This document shows positions 8,778 through 16,973 of a stretch of DNA of 64,000 bases, in pieces (within the stretch, counting starts at the first letter, position 1; the number at the start of each line of letters is the position of its first letter). The translations under genes were made by a program, and so were the position numbers. This stretch comes from Desulfosarcina widdelii (GTDB lineage: Bacteria > Desulfobacterota > Desulfobacteria > Desulfobacterales > Desulfosarcinaceae). Location of the stretch: positions 930,001 to 994,000 of the forward strand of contig NZ_AP021875.1 of assembly GCF_009688965.1 (NCBI RefSeq). The letters run 5' to 3'. Below the pieces are notes generated by a model. The model had not been told where the DNA came from, searched no databases, and worked only from the letters and a program-made list of their open reading frames with translations.

Positions 8778-10718
8778 TCAGGGGGTATCGACGGGCAGCA
8801 GGATGGCAAAAGTGGTGCCTTTGTCAGGCGTGGAATCGACGACGATTTGTCCGCGATGCTGATGGACGATGCCGTAGCTTACGGAAAGGCCCAAACCGGT
8901 GCCCTTTTCAGGGCCCTTGGTGGTGTAGAAGGGATCGAAAATTTTCGGCAGATTTTCCTTGGGAATCCCCAGGCCGGTATCGGAAACAGCGATGGCAATG
9001 TTGTCGCCGCTGTCGTCCGGTGCGATTTTGACCGTGATTACGCCCCCCTCGGGCATGGCCTGGCTGGCGTTGATCAGCAGGTTCATCAGCACCTGCTTGA
9101 TTTTGTTGGCGTCCACCGTGATCCGCGGCAGGTCCGGGGCAAAGTCCCGCACGATGGTAAATTTTTCGTTTTGAAGTTGAAGGGCCAGCACCGAAATCAC
9201 CTCATCGGTACAGGTCTGGATGTCGGTCTTTTTCATCTGGGGCTCGCCGGCCCTGGAAAAATTGAGCAGCGCCTCCACCACGCTGCGGCATTGATCGGTG
9301 TGCTTGCAAATGATCTTTACGTCATCGAGGATCTGGGATCCGGCCGGCTGCGATTTGGCGATAAGGTTCGCATAGCACTGGATTACCCCCAAAGGATTGT
9401 TGATCTCGTGGGCCACTCCCGAAGCCAGTTGGCCGACGGAGGCCAGCTTTTCCGCTTGGGCCAAGTGCTTGTCCAACTGCCGCATCTCGGTAACGTCGCG
9501 CAGCATGGCCGTGATGCCGGCAAATCCACCTGCATCGTCGTGCCTGGCCGTAGCCGACACCATGATGGTCATGATGCGGCCCATTCGGTCCACCATTTCC
9601 ACTTCCAAAGCCTTGACGTAGCCCTTCGTCTTCAGGGTTTGTGTGAATGCCACGGCATCGTGAGTGTCGAAAAAGATCTGGTAAAAGGTTTCCATGGCAA
9701 GGGCCTCGGCCCGCTCCACAAAGCCGAACAGGATCATGCCCGCCGAATTGATGTCCCTGACCTTGTCCGCGTCGTCGATGATGAGGATGGCGTCCTGGCT
9801 GGTTTCGAACATGAGGCGGTATTTGGCCTCCGAGGACTTCAGGTTGTTGTGGGCCTGCTGAAGCTCCTGGGCCACGATTTCAAAGGCCCCTTTCAACTGG
9901 TCGACCTCGTCGCCGCTGGTCGGGGGCAGGGGAACTTCGTCGCCTCCCGGGAATCCGGCGATACTTCGGAATCTGGACAGCAGGCCCTTCAATTCCAGGA
10001 CGACCGTGCGGTTGAACAGGACGTAGAACAGGACCCACAGGAAAAACAGGGACACGGCCGCCACCAGGAAGGTCAGCCAGGCCGCTTCCTTGATGCGAAT
10101 AAAACTGACCCCCACCGGGATGTAGATGGTGTCGGCGGCCACCACGTCCCCTTCCCGGTAGCCGTAGCCGCCTTGAGTGCCGTAGATGGCCTTCATGTCG
10201 GCCGGGGCGTCGACCGGATCACCGTGGCATCGCAGGCATTCGGTTTCGGCATAGATGGCCCGCATGCGGGTGTAGTATTCCTTGCCGTCTTTTTCGATCA
10301 TGCCCTGCCACTCGTTGTGGTTCCGGTTGGCCGCAAACCACTGCAGCATGACATTCTCGAACACGTCGGCCCGGTTGATGGGGTTCATGGCATTGGCCGC
10401 GGCTCGGCGGTATTCGAATTCCGGAAACCTTTGCCGGATGCGCGCCATCACTTCACGGCCTATATAGGACGTGGACATGGCCTGGGGGATGAAGCCATCC
10501 GGCGGCATGAGGGAGGCCACCTCCGGGCGCAGGACGTCTTTGACGTAAGTGCGGGTGGCGTCGGCAGCACTTTCGAAGATCTGGGTTTCCTTGTAGATTT
10601 CCCGGCTGACCATGCCCTCCAGGAAATGATAGGCGATCACGGCGGCGGCAATGCAGTAAAGAAAAAGGATGCAGCCGGCACCGATCTGGAATTTGGTTTT
10701 AAACGCAAGTTTTTTCAT
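8778..10718 (-). CDS. Sensor histidine kinase with heme-c-type periplasmic domain (Tll0287-like)
   Basis: 646 residues: membrane segment (12-33), periplasmic domain of the DUF3365/Tll0287-like type containing a CLRCH heme c attachment motif (Cys161, Cys164, His165), second membrane segment (about 213-235), PAS (about 298-410), HisKA with VAHEINNPLG (His437) and an ATPase domain ending in [12 protein letters not shown] periplasmic c-type heme makes a redox, oxygen or gas signal likely. ATG 10718 is preceded by AAGGATGA. It lies immediately upstream of the YeiH operon on the same strand, and the nearest unpaired response regulator is the sigma-54 activator at 4168-5559. Domain assignment is firm; the pairing and signal are inferred. 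Confidence 0.92.
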   Translation of the reverse strand: MKKLAFKTKFQIGAGCILFLYCIAAAVIAYHFLEGMVSREIYKETQIFESAADATRTYVKDVLRPEVASLMPPDGFIPQAMSTSYIGREVMARIRQRFPEFEYRRAAANAMNPINRADVFENVMLQWFAANRNHNEWQGMIEKDGKEYYTRMRAIYAETECLRCHGDPVDAPADMKAIYGTQGGYGYREGDVVAADTIYIPVGVSFIRIKEAAWLTFLVAAVSLFFLWVLFYVLFNRTVVLELKGLLSRFRSIAGFPGGDEVPLPPTSGDEVDQLKGAFEIVAQELQQAHNNLKSSEAKYRLMFETSQDAILIIDDADKVRDINSAGMILFGFVERAEALAMETFYQIFFDTHDAVAFTQTLKTKGYVKALEVEMVDRMGRIMTIMVSATARHDDAGGFAGITAMLRDVTEMRQLDKHLAQAEKLASVGQLASGVAHEINNPLGVIQCYANLIAKSQPAGSQILDDVKIICKHTDQCRSVVEALLNFSRAGEPQMKKTDIQTCTDEVISVLALQLQNEKFTIVRDFAPDLPRITVDANKIKQVLMNLLINASQAMPEGGVITVKIAPDDSGDNIAIAVSDTGLGIPKENLPKIFDPFYTTKGPEKGTGLGLSVSYGIVHQHRGQIVVDSTPDKGTTFAILLPVDTP

Positions 10719-10732
10719 GCTGTCATCCTTGG

Positions 10733-10761
10733 TTGACTCTTACAGGAGGGTTGATCATTAT
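10733..10761 (+). promoter_or_regulatory. Sigma-70-like promoter for CorA
   Basis: TTGACT, 17-bp spacer, CATTAT (4 of 6 to the -10 consensus), ending 51 bp before the CorA start codon. Confidence 0.45.
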
Positions 10762-10812
10762 ATGAAAGTCAATCGAGGGGCAACATTACAAAATTCCAGA
10801 AGGGGATAGCGA

Positions 10813-11745
10813 ATGATAAAAATTTTGCGATGGGCCGAGAACCGATTTGTTCAGGCCGATCAAATCGAAAGGCACTGCCTGATCAATGTCGTCAATCCCG
10901 GAAAAGAAGAACTGGAAAAGCTCACGGTTGAAATGCGTATTCCTTCCGATTTTCTGACCGATCCGATGGATATCGACGAAAGGTCAAGAATCGAAACGGA
11001 AAACGGATTTCTACTGATTGTTCTCAGACTGCCGAAATACAACGAGGGTTCGGACGTCCCGTTTACGACCTTTCCTGCGGGCATCGTCCTCACGAAAGAC
11101 GATACGATTGTATTCGTAAGCTCTTCAGATATCATGGATATTTTGAATCTGTCCGACAACAGGTTGAAAGGCGTTGCCGACGGGAAGCGGAGCAGTGTGA
11201 TCCTTCACATCTTTTTGAAGACCGCGCTGCTTTATCTCAGGTATCTTAAAGAAATAAACCGCAAGTATGGCGAAATCGAGCATGAATTGCAAAAATCACT
11301 AAAAAACAAGGAGCTTATAAAGCTGCTGAATATCGAAAAGAGCCTTGTTTTCTTTATGACATCGCTCAAATCCAATGAACTGATGATGGAACGGCTGATG
11401 AAGACGGAACTGCTGAAACTGACGGCAGATGACAAAGACAGATTGGAAGACGTGCTGATTGAAAACCGGCAGGCCATCGAGACGGCCAATATATACAGCA
11501 ATATCCTGAGCGGAATGATGGACGCGTTCGCATCGGTAATTTCAAACAATCTCAATGTGGTCATGAAAATTTTGACATCGATCACCGTTATCCTGATGAT
11601 TCCCACGCTCGCCGCAAGTATCTACGGGATGAACATTGAACTTCCATTCCAGCACCTGCCCCACGCGTTTTATATCATCACCGGTACTTCATTTTGTGCA
11701 CTTTTGCTGTGCGCCGTGATTTTTAAAATTAACAAGTGGTTCTGA
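10813..11745 (+). CDS. corA: CorA-family magnesium transporter
   Basis: 310 residues, the usual CorA length. The signature YGMN (in SIYGMNIELPF) lies between two C-terminal membrane segments (about 255-277 and 287-306), and the N-terminal 240 residues are the cytoplasmic alpha/beta funnel plus long helices. CorA proteins form pentameric channels for Mg2+ (sometimes Co2+/Ni2+) in the inner membrane. The start is supported by GAAGGGGATAGCG upstream. It is a single-gene unit by spacing, divergent from the kinase gene. Confidence 0.93.
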   Translation: MIKILRWAENRFVQADQIERHCLINVVNPGKEELEKLTVEMRIPSDFLTDPMDIDERSRIETENGFLLIVLRLPKYNEGSDVPFTTFPAGIVLTKDDTIVFVSSSDIMDILNLSDNRLKGVADGKRSSVILHIFLKTALLYLRYLKEINRKYGEIEHELQKSLKNKELIKLLNIEKSLVFFMTSLKSNELMMERLMKTELLKLTADDKDRLEDVLIENRQAIETANIYSNILSGMMDAFASVISNNLNVVMKILTSITVILMIPTLAASIYGMNIELPFQHLPHAFYIITGTSFCALLLCAVIFKINKWF

Positions 11746-11951
11746 TTCTCGGCCGATTTCAGACGCCCGCATTCAAAATCATTATTTTCCCTGCCGGTTG
11801 CAGAATTCCACTGAAACATACTGAATGAAGGATAAAGATCCCAGAGAAACTGCCGATAAAAATATGCATGTAGGAAACTTCCCCGCCGCCACTACGAAAA
11901 GCCGAATCAGCCAGAGCGAATTGAGACACCGAACCGTAAGGAAGATTCGCG

Positions 11952-12383
11952 ATGCAACGATTACAACCAACGCAAATTCGCCTGGATCTGGTGGTGCTGG
12001 TCGTCGCGTTGATTCTTTTTGGCGCCATGGGTACGGTGTTCCCCGGCGATTCCCAACTGTCAGCGACTACCGATAGACAAAAAGAAAACGGCCCGAACGG
12101 TTTGCAGAAAAAAAAGATAGGCATCAAAATCGGCCTGCCAATGACCGGCAAATGGGTCGATACCCACATCGGTACCGACAATGGACAGGCGGTTTCAACG
12201 AAATGGGCCCAAGAGGGGCCGGCCCTGAAGGATACCTCTAACAACAACCCTTTCCTTGGTATCGGCGGCGAGTTCAGCCTGGATCTTTCGGAGTGGATGG
12301 AACTCAAAGTCGGCATCGACTTTTCCAGCGATCTCTACGACGACCAGGTAACCGGTGTCGCCGGAATGAATATCAATTTTTAA
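11952..12383 (+). CDS. Small exported protein, possible outer-membrane beta-barrel relic
   Basis: 143 residues with a Sec-type signal segment (LDLVVLVVALILFGAMGTVFP, cleavage probably soon after) and a mature part with alternating polar/hydrophobic strands (KIGIKIGLP, LGIGGEFSLDL, MELKVGIDF) ending in an aromatic residue (GMNINF), as outer-membrane barrels do. It is much shorter than a complete barrel, so it may be a small barrel or a truncated one. AAGGAAG lies 8 nt before the ATG. Family not recognised. Confidence 0.55.
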   Translation: MQRLQPTQIRLDLVVLVVALILFGAMGTVFPGDSQLSATTDRQKENGPNGLQKKKIGIKIGLPMTGKWVDTHIGTDNGQAVSTKWAQEGPALKDTSNNNPFLGIGGEFSLDLSEWMELKVGIDFSSDLYDDQVTGVAGMNINF

Positions 12384-12556
12384 AAGTGCACGTCCGGAAA
12401 GCCGGACGACTGTCCGAAAAAAAGGACGTGAAATAGCGGTTTCGACCGCGGATCGGACGGGTGTCAGGAAAATGACGATAGGGAAAACGGCATTTCCGCA
12501 AATCGGTGGTTCCGAATCCATCCTTGATCCTATCCGAGTCAAGGCGGGCAGGTCGG

Positions 12557-12584
12557 TTGTAAAAGAATTGAAGATCTATATAAT
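12557..12584 (+). promoter_or_regulatory. Sigma-70-like promoter upstream of candidate sRNA
   Basis: TTGTAA, 16-bp spacer, perfect TATAAT. No protein start follows before the terminator at 12751-12782, so a transcript from here would be a roughly 190-nt non-coding RNA. Confidence 0.5.
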
Positions 12585-12688
12585 ATCTTGAAAAAAAGAG
12601 GAATTATTTTTCAGGCGTGGTAAAAAAGGCCAACAGGCGCCTTGGAAAGCGACTCGAACGCAGGACAGCACTTCAACTGAAAATAATG

Positions 12689-12704
12689 TGGCATACAACG
12701 TGCT
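12689..12704 (+). promoter_or_regulatory. Sigma-54 (-24/-12) promoter of candidate sRNA
   Basis: TGGCATACAACGTGCT keeps the GG-N10-GC spacing and TGGCA of the consensus; the -12 element is GTGCT rather than TTGCT. Predicted transcription start is about 12715. Confidence 0.55.
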
Positions 12705-12714
12705 TATTCAATTG

Positions 12715-12782
12715 TCGAAGGTAAAACACTCCTCCTTCCCCTCCTCCTCCGACAAGGCCCTAAACGGGCCTTGTCCTTTTTT
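12715..12782 (+). ncRNA. Candidate CU-rich (anti-Shine-Dalgarno) small RNA
   Basis: A roughly 68-nt transcript unit bounded by a -24/-12 promoter and an intrinsic terminator, with no open reading frame. Positions 12730-12750 are an unbroken C/U tract with repeated CCUCC/CUCC motifs, complementary to GGAGG ribosome-binding sites, placed single-stranded just before the terminator hairpin, as in known C-rich trans-acting sRNAs such as the CcsR (CCUCCUCCC) family. Its 3' part overlaps, antisense, the last codons of the nucleotidyltransferase gene that ends at 12760, so cis regulation is also possible. Existence of the RNA is inferred from promoter and terminator only. Confidence 0.5.
12751..12782 (+). 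terminator. Intrinsic terminator
   Basis: Perfect 10-bp stem GACAAGGCCC / GGGCCTTGTC with a 5-nt loop, followed by CTTTTTT on the plus strand. The minus-strand gene stops inside the stem, and no U-run exists in that direction, so it serves the plus strand. Confidence 0.85.
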
Positions 12783-13581
12783 GGAAGATACCGATAGCCT
12801 GGTCGTAGCCGTCCGGGTTGCCGGCATCCAGCACATTGACCGACAGATCCAGACCGTGAACCGTACAGCCCGTTTCGACCAGGTGGGCAAAGACTTCCCG
12901 ATCTTTCACTTCACCGTTCGTTAGGTTTCGTAATAGTTCCCGGCAGGCGTCCAGAAATCGAAAAGTGGCGATGTAAACACCACAGGGCCGCAGGCCAAAG
13001 GGGAATGTCCCGGGAATTTGAGCCGGTATCAGCCGGTAAAGACGGTTTCCCAGCGGCGACAGGCCACAGGGCGGTGCCTGTGCATATTTCAGCATCGGCG
13101 TCAGTAGCACGATTTCCGTGCCGACTGCCTGCTGGCGCGAGATCAATTCAACCAGGGTGCCGGGAGGATGAGCAATGATGTTGTCCGGATAGTGCACTGC
13201 AAAGGGTTCGTCTCCTATCCATTCGGCTGCTTCCAATATGGCGCCGGCCTCCCCGGTCTGAGCCTTTTGGTAGAAAAACCGGATATCCATGTGTTTGCCA
13301 TTGCGTTGCAGCCAGCGATCCTCGCGAACAACGCGGACAATGTCCTGTTTTTCCCGGCGGATGACGATGCCTACATGATCGATGTCGGCAGCCAAAGCTT
13401 CCCGAAGGGAGTATTGCAGGGCCGGGCGGCCGCAGATATCAAGGACCTCCTTGCTGGCTCCTTGGGTAAGGCCGCGCATTCGTTTGCCGTGGCCTGCGGC
13501 GGGAATGATCATGGCGCGTACGGATGAACCGGTGGAACCGAGTGCTTTACGCTCCGCCGAGGCCACCTGATCAGATGCCAT
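12760..13581 (-). CDS. Sugar-1-phosphate nucleotidyltransferase, GalU-like
   Basis: 273 residues of the nucleotidyl-transferase family. The nucleotide-binding signature is MIIPAAGHGKRMRGLT followed by the lysine of ASKEVLDICGRPALQY, and FAVHYPDNII supplies the metal/sugar-nucleotide loop in the GalU/RfbA arrangement. It would form a UDP- or dTDP-sugar from NTP and sugar-1-phosphate. The assigned start overlaps the end of the DUF1989 gene by 11 bp; the internal ATG just before MIIPAAG (about 24 codons in) is an alternative and fits the usual family N-terminus better. It is close in length to GalU but divergent, and substrate specificity is not predictable. Confidence 0.82.
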   Translation of the reverse strand: MASDQVASAERKALGSTGSSVRAMIIPAAGHGKRMRGLTQGASKEVLDICGRPALQYSLREALAADIDHVGIVIRREKQDIVRVVREDRWLQRNGKHMDIRFFYQKAQTGEAGAILEAAEWIGDEPFAVHYPDNIIAHPPGTLVELISRQQAVGTEIVLLTPMLKYAQAPPCGLSPLGNRLYRLIPAQIPGTFPFGLRPCGVYIATFRFLDACRELLRNLTNGEVKDREVFAHLVETGCTVHGLDLSVNVLDAGNPDGYDQAIGIFQKRTRPV

Positions 13582-14431
13582 GGTTGCGCGAATAGCCGGA
13601 CGGGGCTGGCGAAGACCAACCGGCCAAAGCTTTTGGATCGGGGCGGAAGATCTCTACCTTCAACGGGTAGCCGGTCGCTGCATCGCTGGAATGCTCCGCG
13701 CCGCAATCGCCGCCGGGACAGGCCGACAAGGCGCCCAGCAGGTCGATCTCGGCGAAGAACTCGAGGAAATCCCCGGGTCGCACCGGACTGGCCTTCATGA
13801 AGTACTGGTGGGTGTCATGGGTGAAACCGGTGCACATGAAAACGTTGAATACGTCGTGTACGTGGGGTTCGGTCTGGTCCAACGGCAGGCCGGTTTCGGC
13901 GGCCAGGGCCCGGGTGAGATTGGAGTGGCAGCAATGGTGGTACTCCTGTCCGCTTAAAAGGCAGTTGGTGTAAGGATCGCAGCGGGTGCCGATGACGTCG
14001 TGCACACCGGCGCCGTCGGCATCGAAGCCGTACCAGTCCAACGTGTCGCGGGTGATGGTCGCCATGGGCCGCAGGTAGGGAAATCCGCTCCACAGGCGGT
14101 CGCCGGTGCCCAGGTGGGTGCCGTGCAGGGCCCGGGTCTTGCCGCTGTAAAAACGCTCGGACAGGTTATCGGCCGACCACAGATTCAGATCCCCCACCTG
14201 GGGGCCGTCTATGCTGATGATGCGAAAGAAATTCCCGGCCTTTACCGTAAAGGTTTTGGCATTGCGGGGTAGAACCACCACCTCCTCGATTTTTTCCAGG
14301 GTTTCACGCGCCTTCGTATAGGCGTCCATGTCCGGCCGGGGAAGGGTATCGAGTGGATAGGCGATCACCGGTTTGGCGGCGCGTCGGGTGTCGGCATCGG
14401 CCGGCGGCGGAGTCTGTGCAATTGGTTTCAT
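13571..14431 (-). CDS. DUF1989 / urea carboxylase-associated family protein
   Basis: 286 residues with the family's cysteine/histidine-rich segments, notably CDPYTNCLLSGQEYHHCCHS and NVFMCTGFTHDTHQYFMK, which probably bind a metal. In other bacteria, relatives lie beside urea carboxylase or amino-acid degradation genes; here there is no urea carboxylase, and the gene overlaps the sugar nucleotidyltransferase by 11 bp. Its role in this setting is unclear. The N-terminal 25 residues are Pro/Ala-rich and probably disordered. Confidence 0.82.
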   Translation of the reverse strand: MKPIAQTPPPADADTRRAAKPVIAYPLDTLPRPDMDAYTKARETLEKIEEVVVLPRNAKTFTVKAGNFFRIISIDGPQVGDLNLWSADNLSERFYSGKTRALHGTHLGTGDRLWSGFPYLRPMATITRDTLDWYGFDADGAGVHDVIGTRCDPYTNCLLSGQEYHHCCHSNLTRALAAETGLPLDQTEPHVHDVFNVFMCTGFTHDTHQYFMKASPVRPGDFLEFFAEIDLLGALSACPGGDCGAEHSSDAATGYPLKVEIFRPDPKALAGWSSPAPSGYSRNHGI

Positions 14432-14542
14432 TGGTTTCCTTTCTTTTTGGATCGGACGCCATTATATGATAAATTTTAAATTGAATACCATGAAAAACTC
14501 GCCGTACCGAAACGGCATCGCCGGAGCTTTGTGGAGTCAGGA

Positions 14543-15313
14543 ATGTATTTGGCTTCCTTGTTGACCGATCCAAAATTTGTCCAACCGGTGGAAAGATTTT
14601 TCCATCACGCGGATATTCGCGGCGCTTTGAACCTGCTTCAGGATCGCCTGCCGGCCTCAGCCCGCATTCTGGTCGTCGGCGGAGCCCTGCGCAATCTTTT
14701 TATCGAAGTCCTGCATGGCCGTGCTCCGGTGACCCGTGACATCGACATCTTTGTCGACGGTCTGGACTCGGGTTTTCCGCTTGGCAGCCTTTTACAGGAC
14801 CAGCAATTCGAGCGGACCGACCTCAAAGGAGTACGATGGTATCCCCGGGGTTTAGACCTGGCTTATGATATAGGGGTATTGGCAGATTTTCTGGTGATCC
14901 GGCACGGACATCTGGAACCGATCCCGGAAAACCTGTTGACCGGCATCGATTTTTCCATGAATGCGATTTTATATGATCCGCAACATCAGCGCTTGATGGA
15001 AAGAGGATGCACAGCGGCAATCCGGGACCGTATGATCGATTTCAACAGTCGGATCATCCCGGACAAGCGCCTCATGGCCTATCGAATTCTGCTGATGGGC
15101 CATAAGACCGGATTCATCTTTTCCGAGCCGGTTTTTCAATACGTGCGCAACCGGTTGGCGTTGGAAACCCTGACCGAACTGAAGAGGCTTTTCACCACAA
15201 AAATCGGAAAAACCAAGGCCGCGATCATCATGGAATCGTATACGCGACTCTGCCGGTTTCACTCCTATGAAAACTATCGGGTGGCACACCACAGCGATAA
15301 CAAAAGGGGATAA
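14543..15313 (+). CDS. Nucleotidyltransferase of the poly(A) polymerase/CCA-adding head type
   Basis: 256 residues from ATG 14543, which has GGAG 6 nt upstream. The catalytic signature of polymerase-beta-fold enzymes is present: VVGGALRN (GG loop) and then TRDIDIFV with the paired aspartates (DID). A later IDFSMNAILYDP segment matches the third strand of PcnB/Cca head domains. The usual RNA-binding neck and body domains are short or absent, so this is unlikely to be the housekeeping tRNA CCA enzyme. It could modify RNA or protein; the target is unknown. Confidence 0.72.
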   Translation: MYLASLLTDPKFVQPVERFFHHADIRGALNLLQDRLPASARILVVGGALRNLFIEVLHGRAPVTRDIDIFVDGLDSGFPLGSLLQDQQFERTDLKGVRWYPRGLDLAYDIGVLADFLVIRHGHLEPIPENLLTGIDFSMNAILYDPQHQRLMERGCTAAIRDRMIDFNSRIIPDKRLMAYRILLMGHKTGFIFSEPVFQYVRNRLALETLTELKRLFTTKIGKTKAAIIMESYTRLCRFHSYENYRVAHHSDNKRG

Positions 15314-15409
15314 AGTGGGAATGTATTTCTACGTGCCAAACACCCCAACGGCCATATATGGTAGGGAGTGTTGTGCCGAAACACCATATGAGGTATAAAC
15401 ATTAAAACG

Positions 15410-15841
15410 ATGAATCATCCCTCCACCATGCCAAACGGCCATGCCATCGTACGGGTCACCGCCGCGGTGATCGTGAAGGACGGGACCATCCTGATCGCCC
15501 AACGCGGCCGATCGGATCGGATGGCCGGCCTGTGGGAGTTTCCCGGAGGGAAGGTCGAAGCGGGGGAAACGCCGCAACAATGCCTGCGGCGAGAGCTGTG
15601 TGAAGAGCTGGCCATGAACGCCGACATCGGCCGGCATCTGGGAACCAGCCGGTACCATTACGACCACATGTCCATCGAATTGATTGCCTACCGGGCCTAT
15701 TGGGACGGGCAGCCGTTCCGACTGATCACCCACCAGGATTTTTGCTGGGTAACCCCGAAGCAACTGGCCGACTACGCTTTTACACCGGCGGATCTGCCTT
15801 TCGTGCAACTATTGGCCAGCGGATCGATATCACTTTTTTAA
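15410..15841 (+). CDS. Nudix hydrolase, MutT-like (8-oxo-dGTP diphosphatase type)
   Basis: 143 residues with a complete Nudix box at about 47-69 (G-x5-E-x7-REL-x-EE, reading GKVEAGETPQQCLRRELCEE). The length and VTAAVIVKDGTILIAQRG N-terminal strand match MutT, which hydrolyses 8-oxo-dGTP to prevent mutation. Start is ATG 15410; no strong Shine-Dalgarno is visible, and ATG 15428 is possible. Its last 12 bp overlap the end of the convergent receiver gene. Confidence 0.88.
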   Translation: MNHPSTMPNGHAIVRVTAAVIVKDGTILIAQRGRSDRMAGLWEFPGGKVEAGETPQQCLRRELCEELAMNADIGRHLGTSRYHYDHMSIELIAYRAYWDGQPFRLITHQDFCWVTPKQLADYAFTPADLPFVQLLASGSISLF

Positions 15842-16351
15842 GATGACCGGATCCGGGCGATACTCACCGGACGCCACCTGGTCCCAGAAGGTCTTTTCGT
15901 CCTCCATCCACTTGGAGCCGAAGCGCTTGTTGAAAACGCCACCCAACCGCTGGAACATCCGCTTCAGGCTGGACCGGTGGCCCAGCGAGATGACGTCTTC
16001 CAGGAATTCTGGAATATCGGACATGCGTTCTTTGGGGATATAGGCCCTAGCCCCCATGGTGACAGAACGTTTCAAATGGTCACTGGAAAGGGCATGGGCC
16101 GTCAGCATCACCGTGGGAAAGCCCAGGTGAACCGCGGCATTGAGCAGGTCATAGCCCCGGACCCCCATGATGTCGAGAATGACCGCGTCGTAAGTCCAGG
16201 AGCGCAACAGGTGGTATCCGGTTTCGTAATCGCTGGCCCTGTCCAGGATGAGGCCCGGATAACCGTCGAGCAGATCTTCCAGGGTCTCCAGGACATCGAT
16301 CTCGTCGTCGACGGCCAGAATCCGTTTGTCGTTGAGTATGCTTTGCGCCAT
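15830..16351 (-). CDS. Single-receiver response regulator with C-terminal tail
   Basis: 173 residues from ATG 16351 (GGGAG 10 nt upstream; an ATG at 16384 is less well placed). A CheY-like receiver (about 6-125) carries ILAVDDEID, an acceptor Asp in AVILDIMGVRG and the conserved Lys in RAYIPKERM. The last 50 residues are basic/aromatic and include FNKRFGSKWMEDEKTFWDQ; no DNA-binding domain is recognisable. It is the last gene of the leftward uptake operon, so it may report on or tune that pathway. Confidence 0.85.
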   Translation of the reverse strand: MAQSILNDKRILAVDDEIDVLETLEDLLDGYPGLILDRASDYETGYHLLRSWTYDAVILDIMGVRGYDLLNAAVHLGFPTVMLTAHALSSDHLKRSVTMGARAYIPKERMSDIPEFLEDVISLGHRSSLKRMFQRLGGVFNKRFGSKWMEDEKTFWDQVASGEYRPDPVILKK

Positions 16352-16396
16352 GATCTTCGCTCTCCCAACACGCCGGGCAATCATCGCTCCCGGTAT

Positions 16397-16972
16397 TTAT
16401 GCATCCAGGTACACGGTTTTGTCATCGACGGCTTTGCGCGGAACCGGCTTGTCGGTCCCTTCGGATTTGCCGATGCACACCAGCGCCACAGGTGTCCGGT
16501 TTTCCGGGATGTCCAGGATGGACCGCAACCGGCCTTTGTCGAAAAGCGTGAAAAAGAGACTGCCCAGACCCAGGGCATGGGCGGCCAGCAGCATGTTCTG
16601 GACGGCAGCAGCGCAGGCCAGTAGGTATCCCACCGGACCGTCTTCCTGAAACATGTCCATACCGGACTTTTCGGGATTGCCCACCACGGCAACCAGCACG
16701 GGCGCCTGAAGCAGAAAATCCGTCCGATATTTTCCGAGCCATTTCCAGCCGCTGGTTTCCATGGCCCATGTGCGGCAGCGTTCCGCCTCGGTGTGGATCG
16801 CCTGTTTAATTTTCGGATCCGTGATCACGATGAACCGCCATGGCTGGGTATTCAGGGGCGAGGGTGCCCGTATCCCGGCGGCCAGAATCCGTTCGACGGT
16901 CGATTTTTCGACGGGGTCCGGCAAAAACTGACGGCAACTGGTGCGCGTTTCGATGGCGGAAAAAAGGTCCAT
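16397..16972 (-). CDS. Nitroreductase family protein
   Basis: 191 residues, the usual family size, from ATG 16972 with AAGGAG 8 nt upstream. FMN-binding features include ETRTSCRQFLPDPV near the N-terminus, SPLNTQPWRFIVI, and AVQNMLLAAHALGLGSLFF. These enzymes reduce nitro groups, quinones or flavins, or dehydrogenate substrates with FMN. The start codon falls 1 bp after the stop of the acyl-CoA ligase, indicating translational coupling and probably a shared substrate pathway with the transporter operon. Confidence 0.9.
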   Translation of the reverse strand: MDLFSAIETRTSCRQFLPDPVEKSTVERILAAGIRAPSPLNTQPWRFIVITDPKIKQAIHTEAERCRTWAMETSGWKWLGKYRTDFLLQAPVLVAVVGNPEKSGMDMFQEDGPVGYLLACAAAVQNMLLAAHALGLGSLFFTLFDKGRLRSILDIPENRTPVALVCIGKSEGTDKPVPRKAVDDKTVYLDA

Positions 16973-16973
16973 T

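Noticed and set aside
8697-10736. A 679-codon open frame on the plus strand opposite the heme-motif kinase
   Set aside because: Its composition (many Gly, His, Asp, Val) and exact overlap with a clearly assigned kinase show it is an antisense shadow of a GC-rich gene; no ribosome site or domain.
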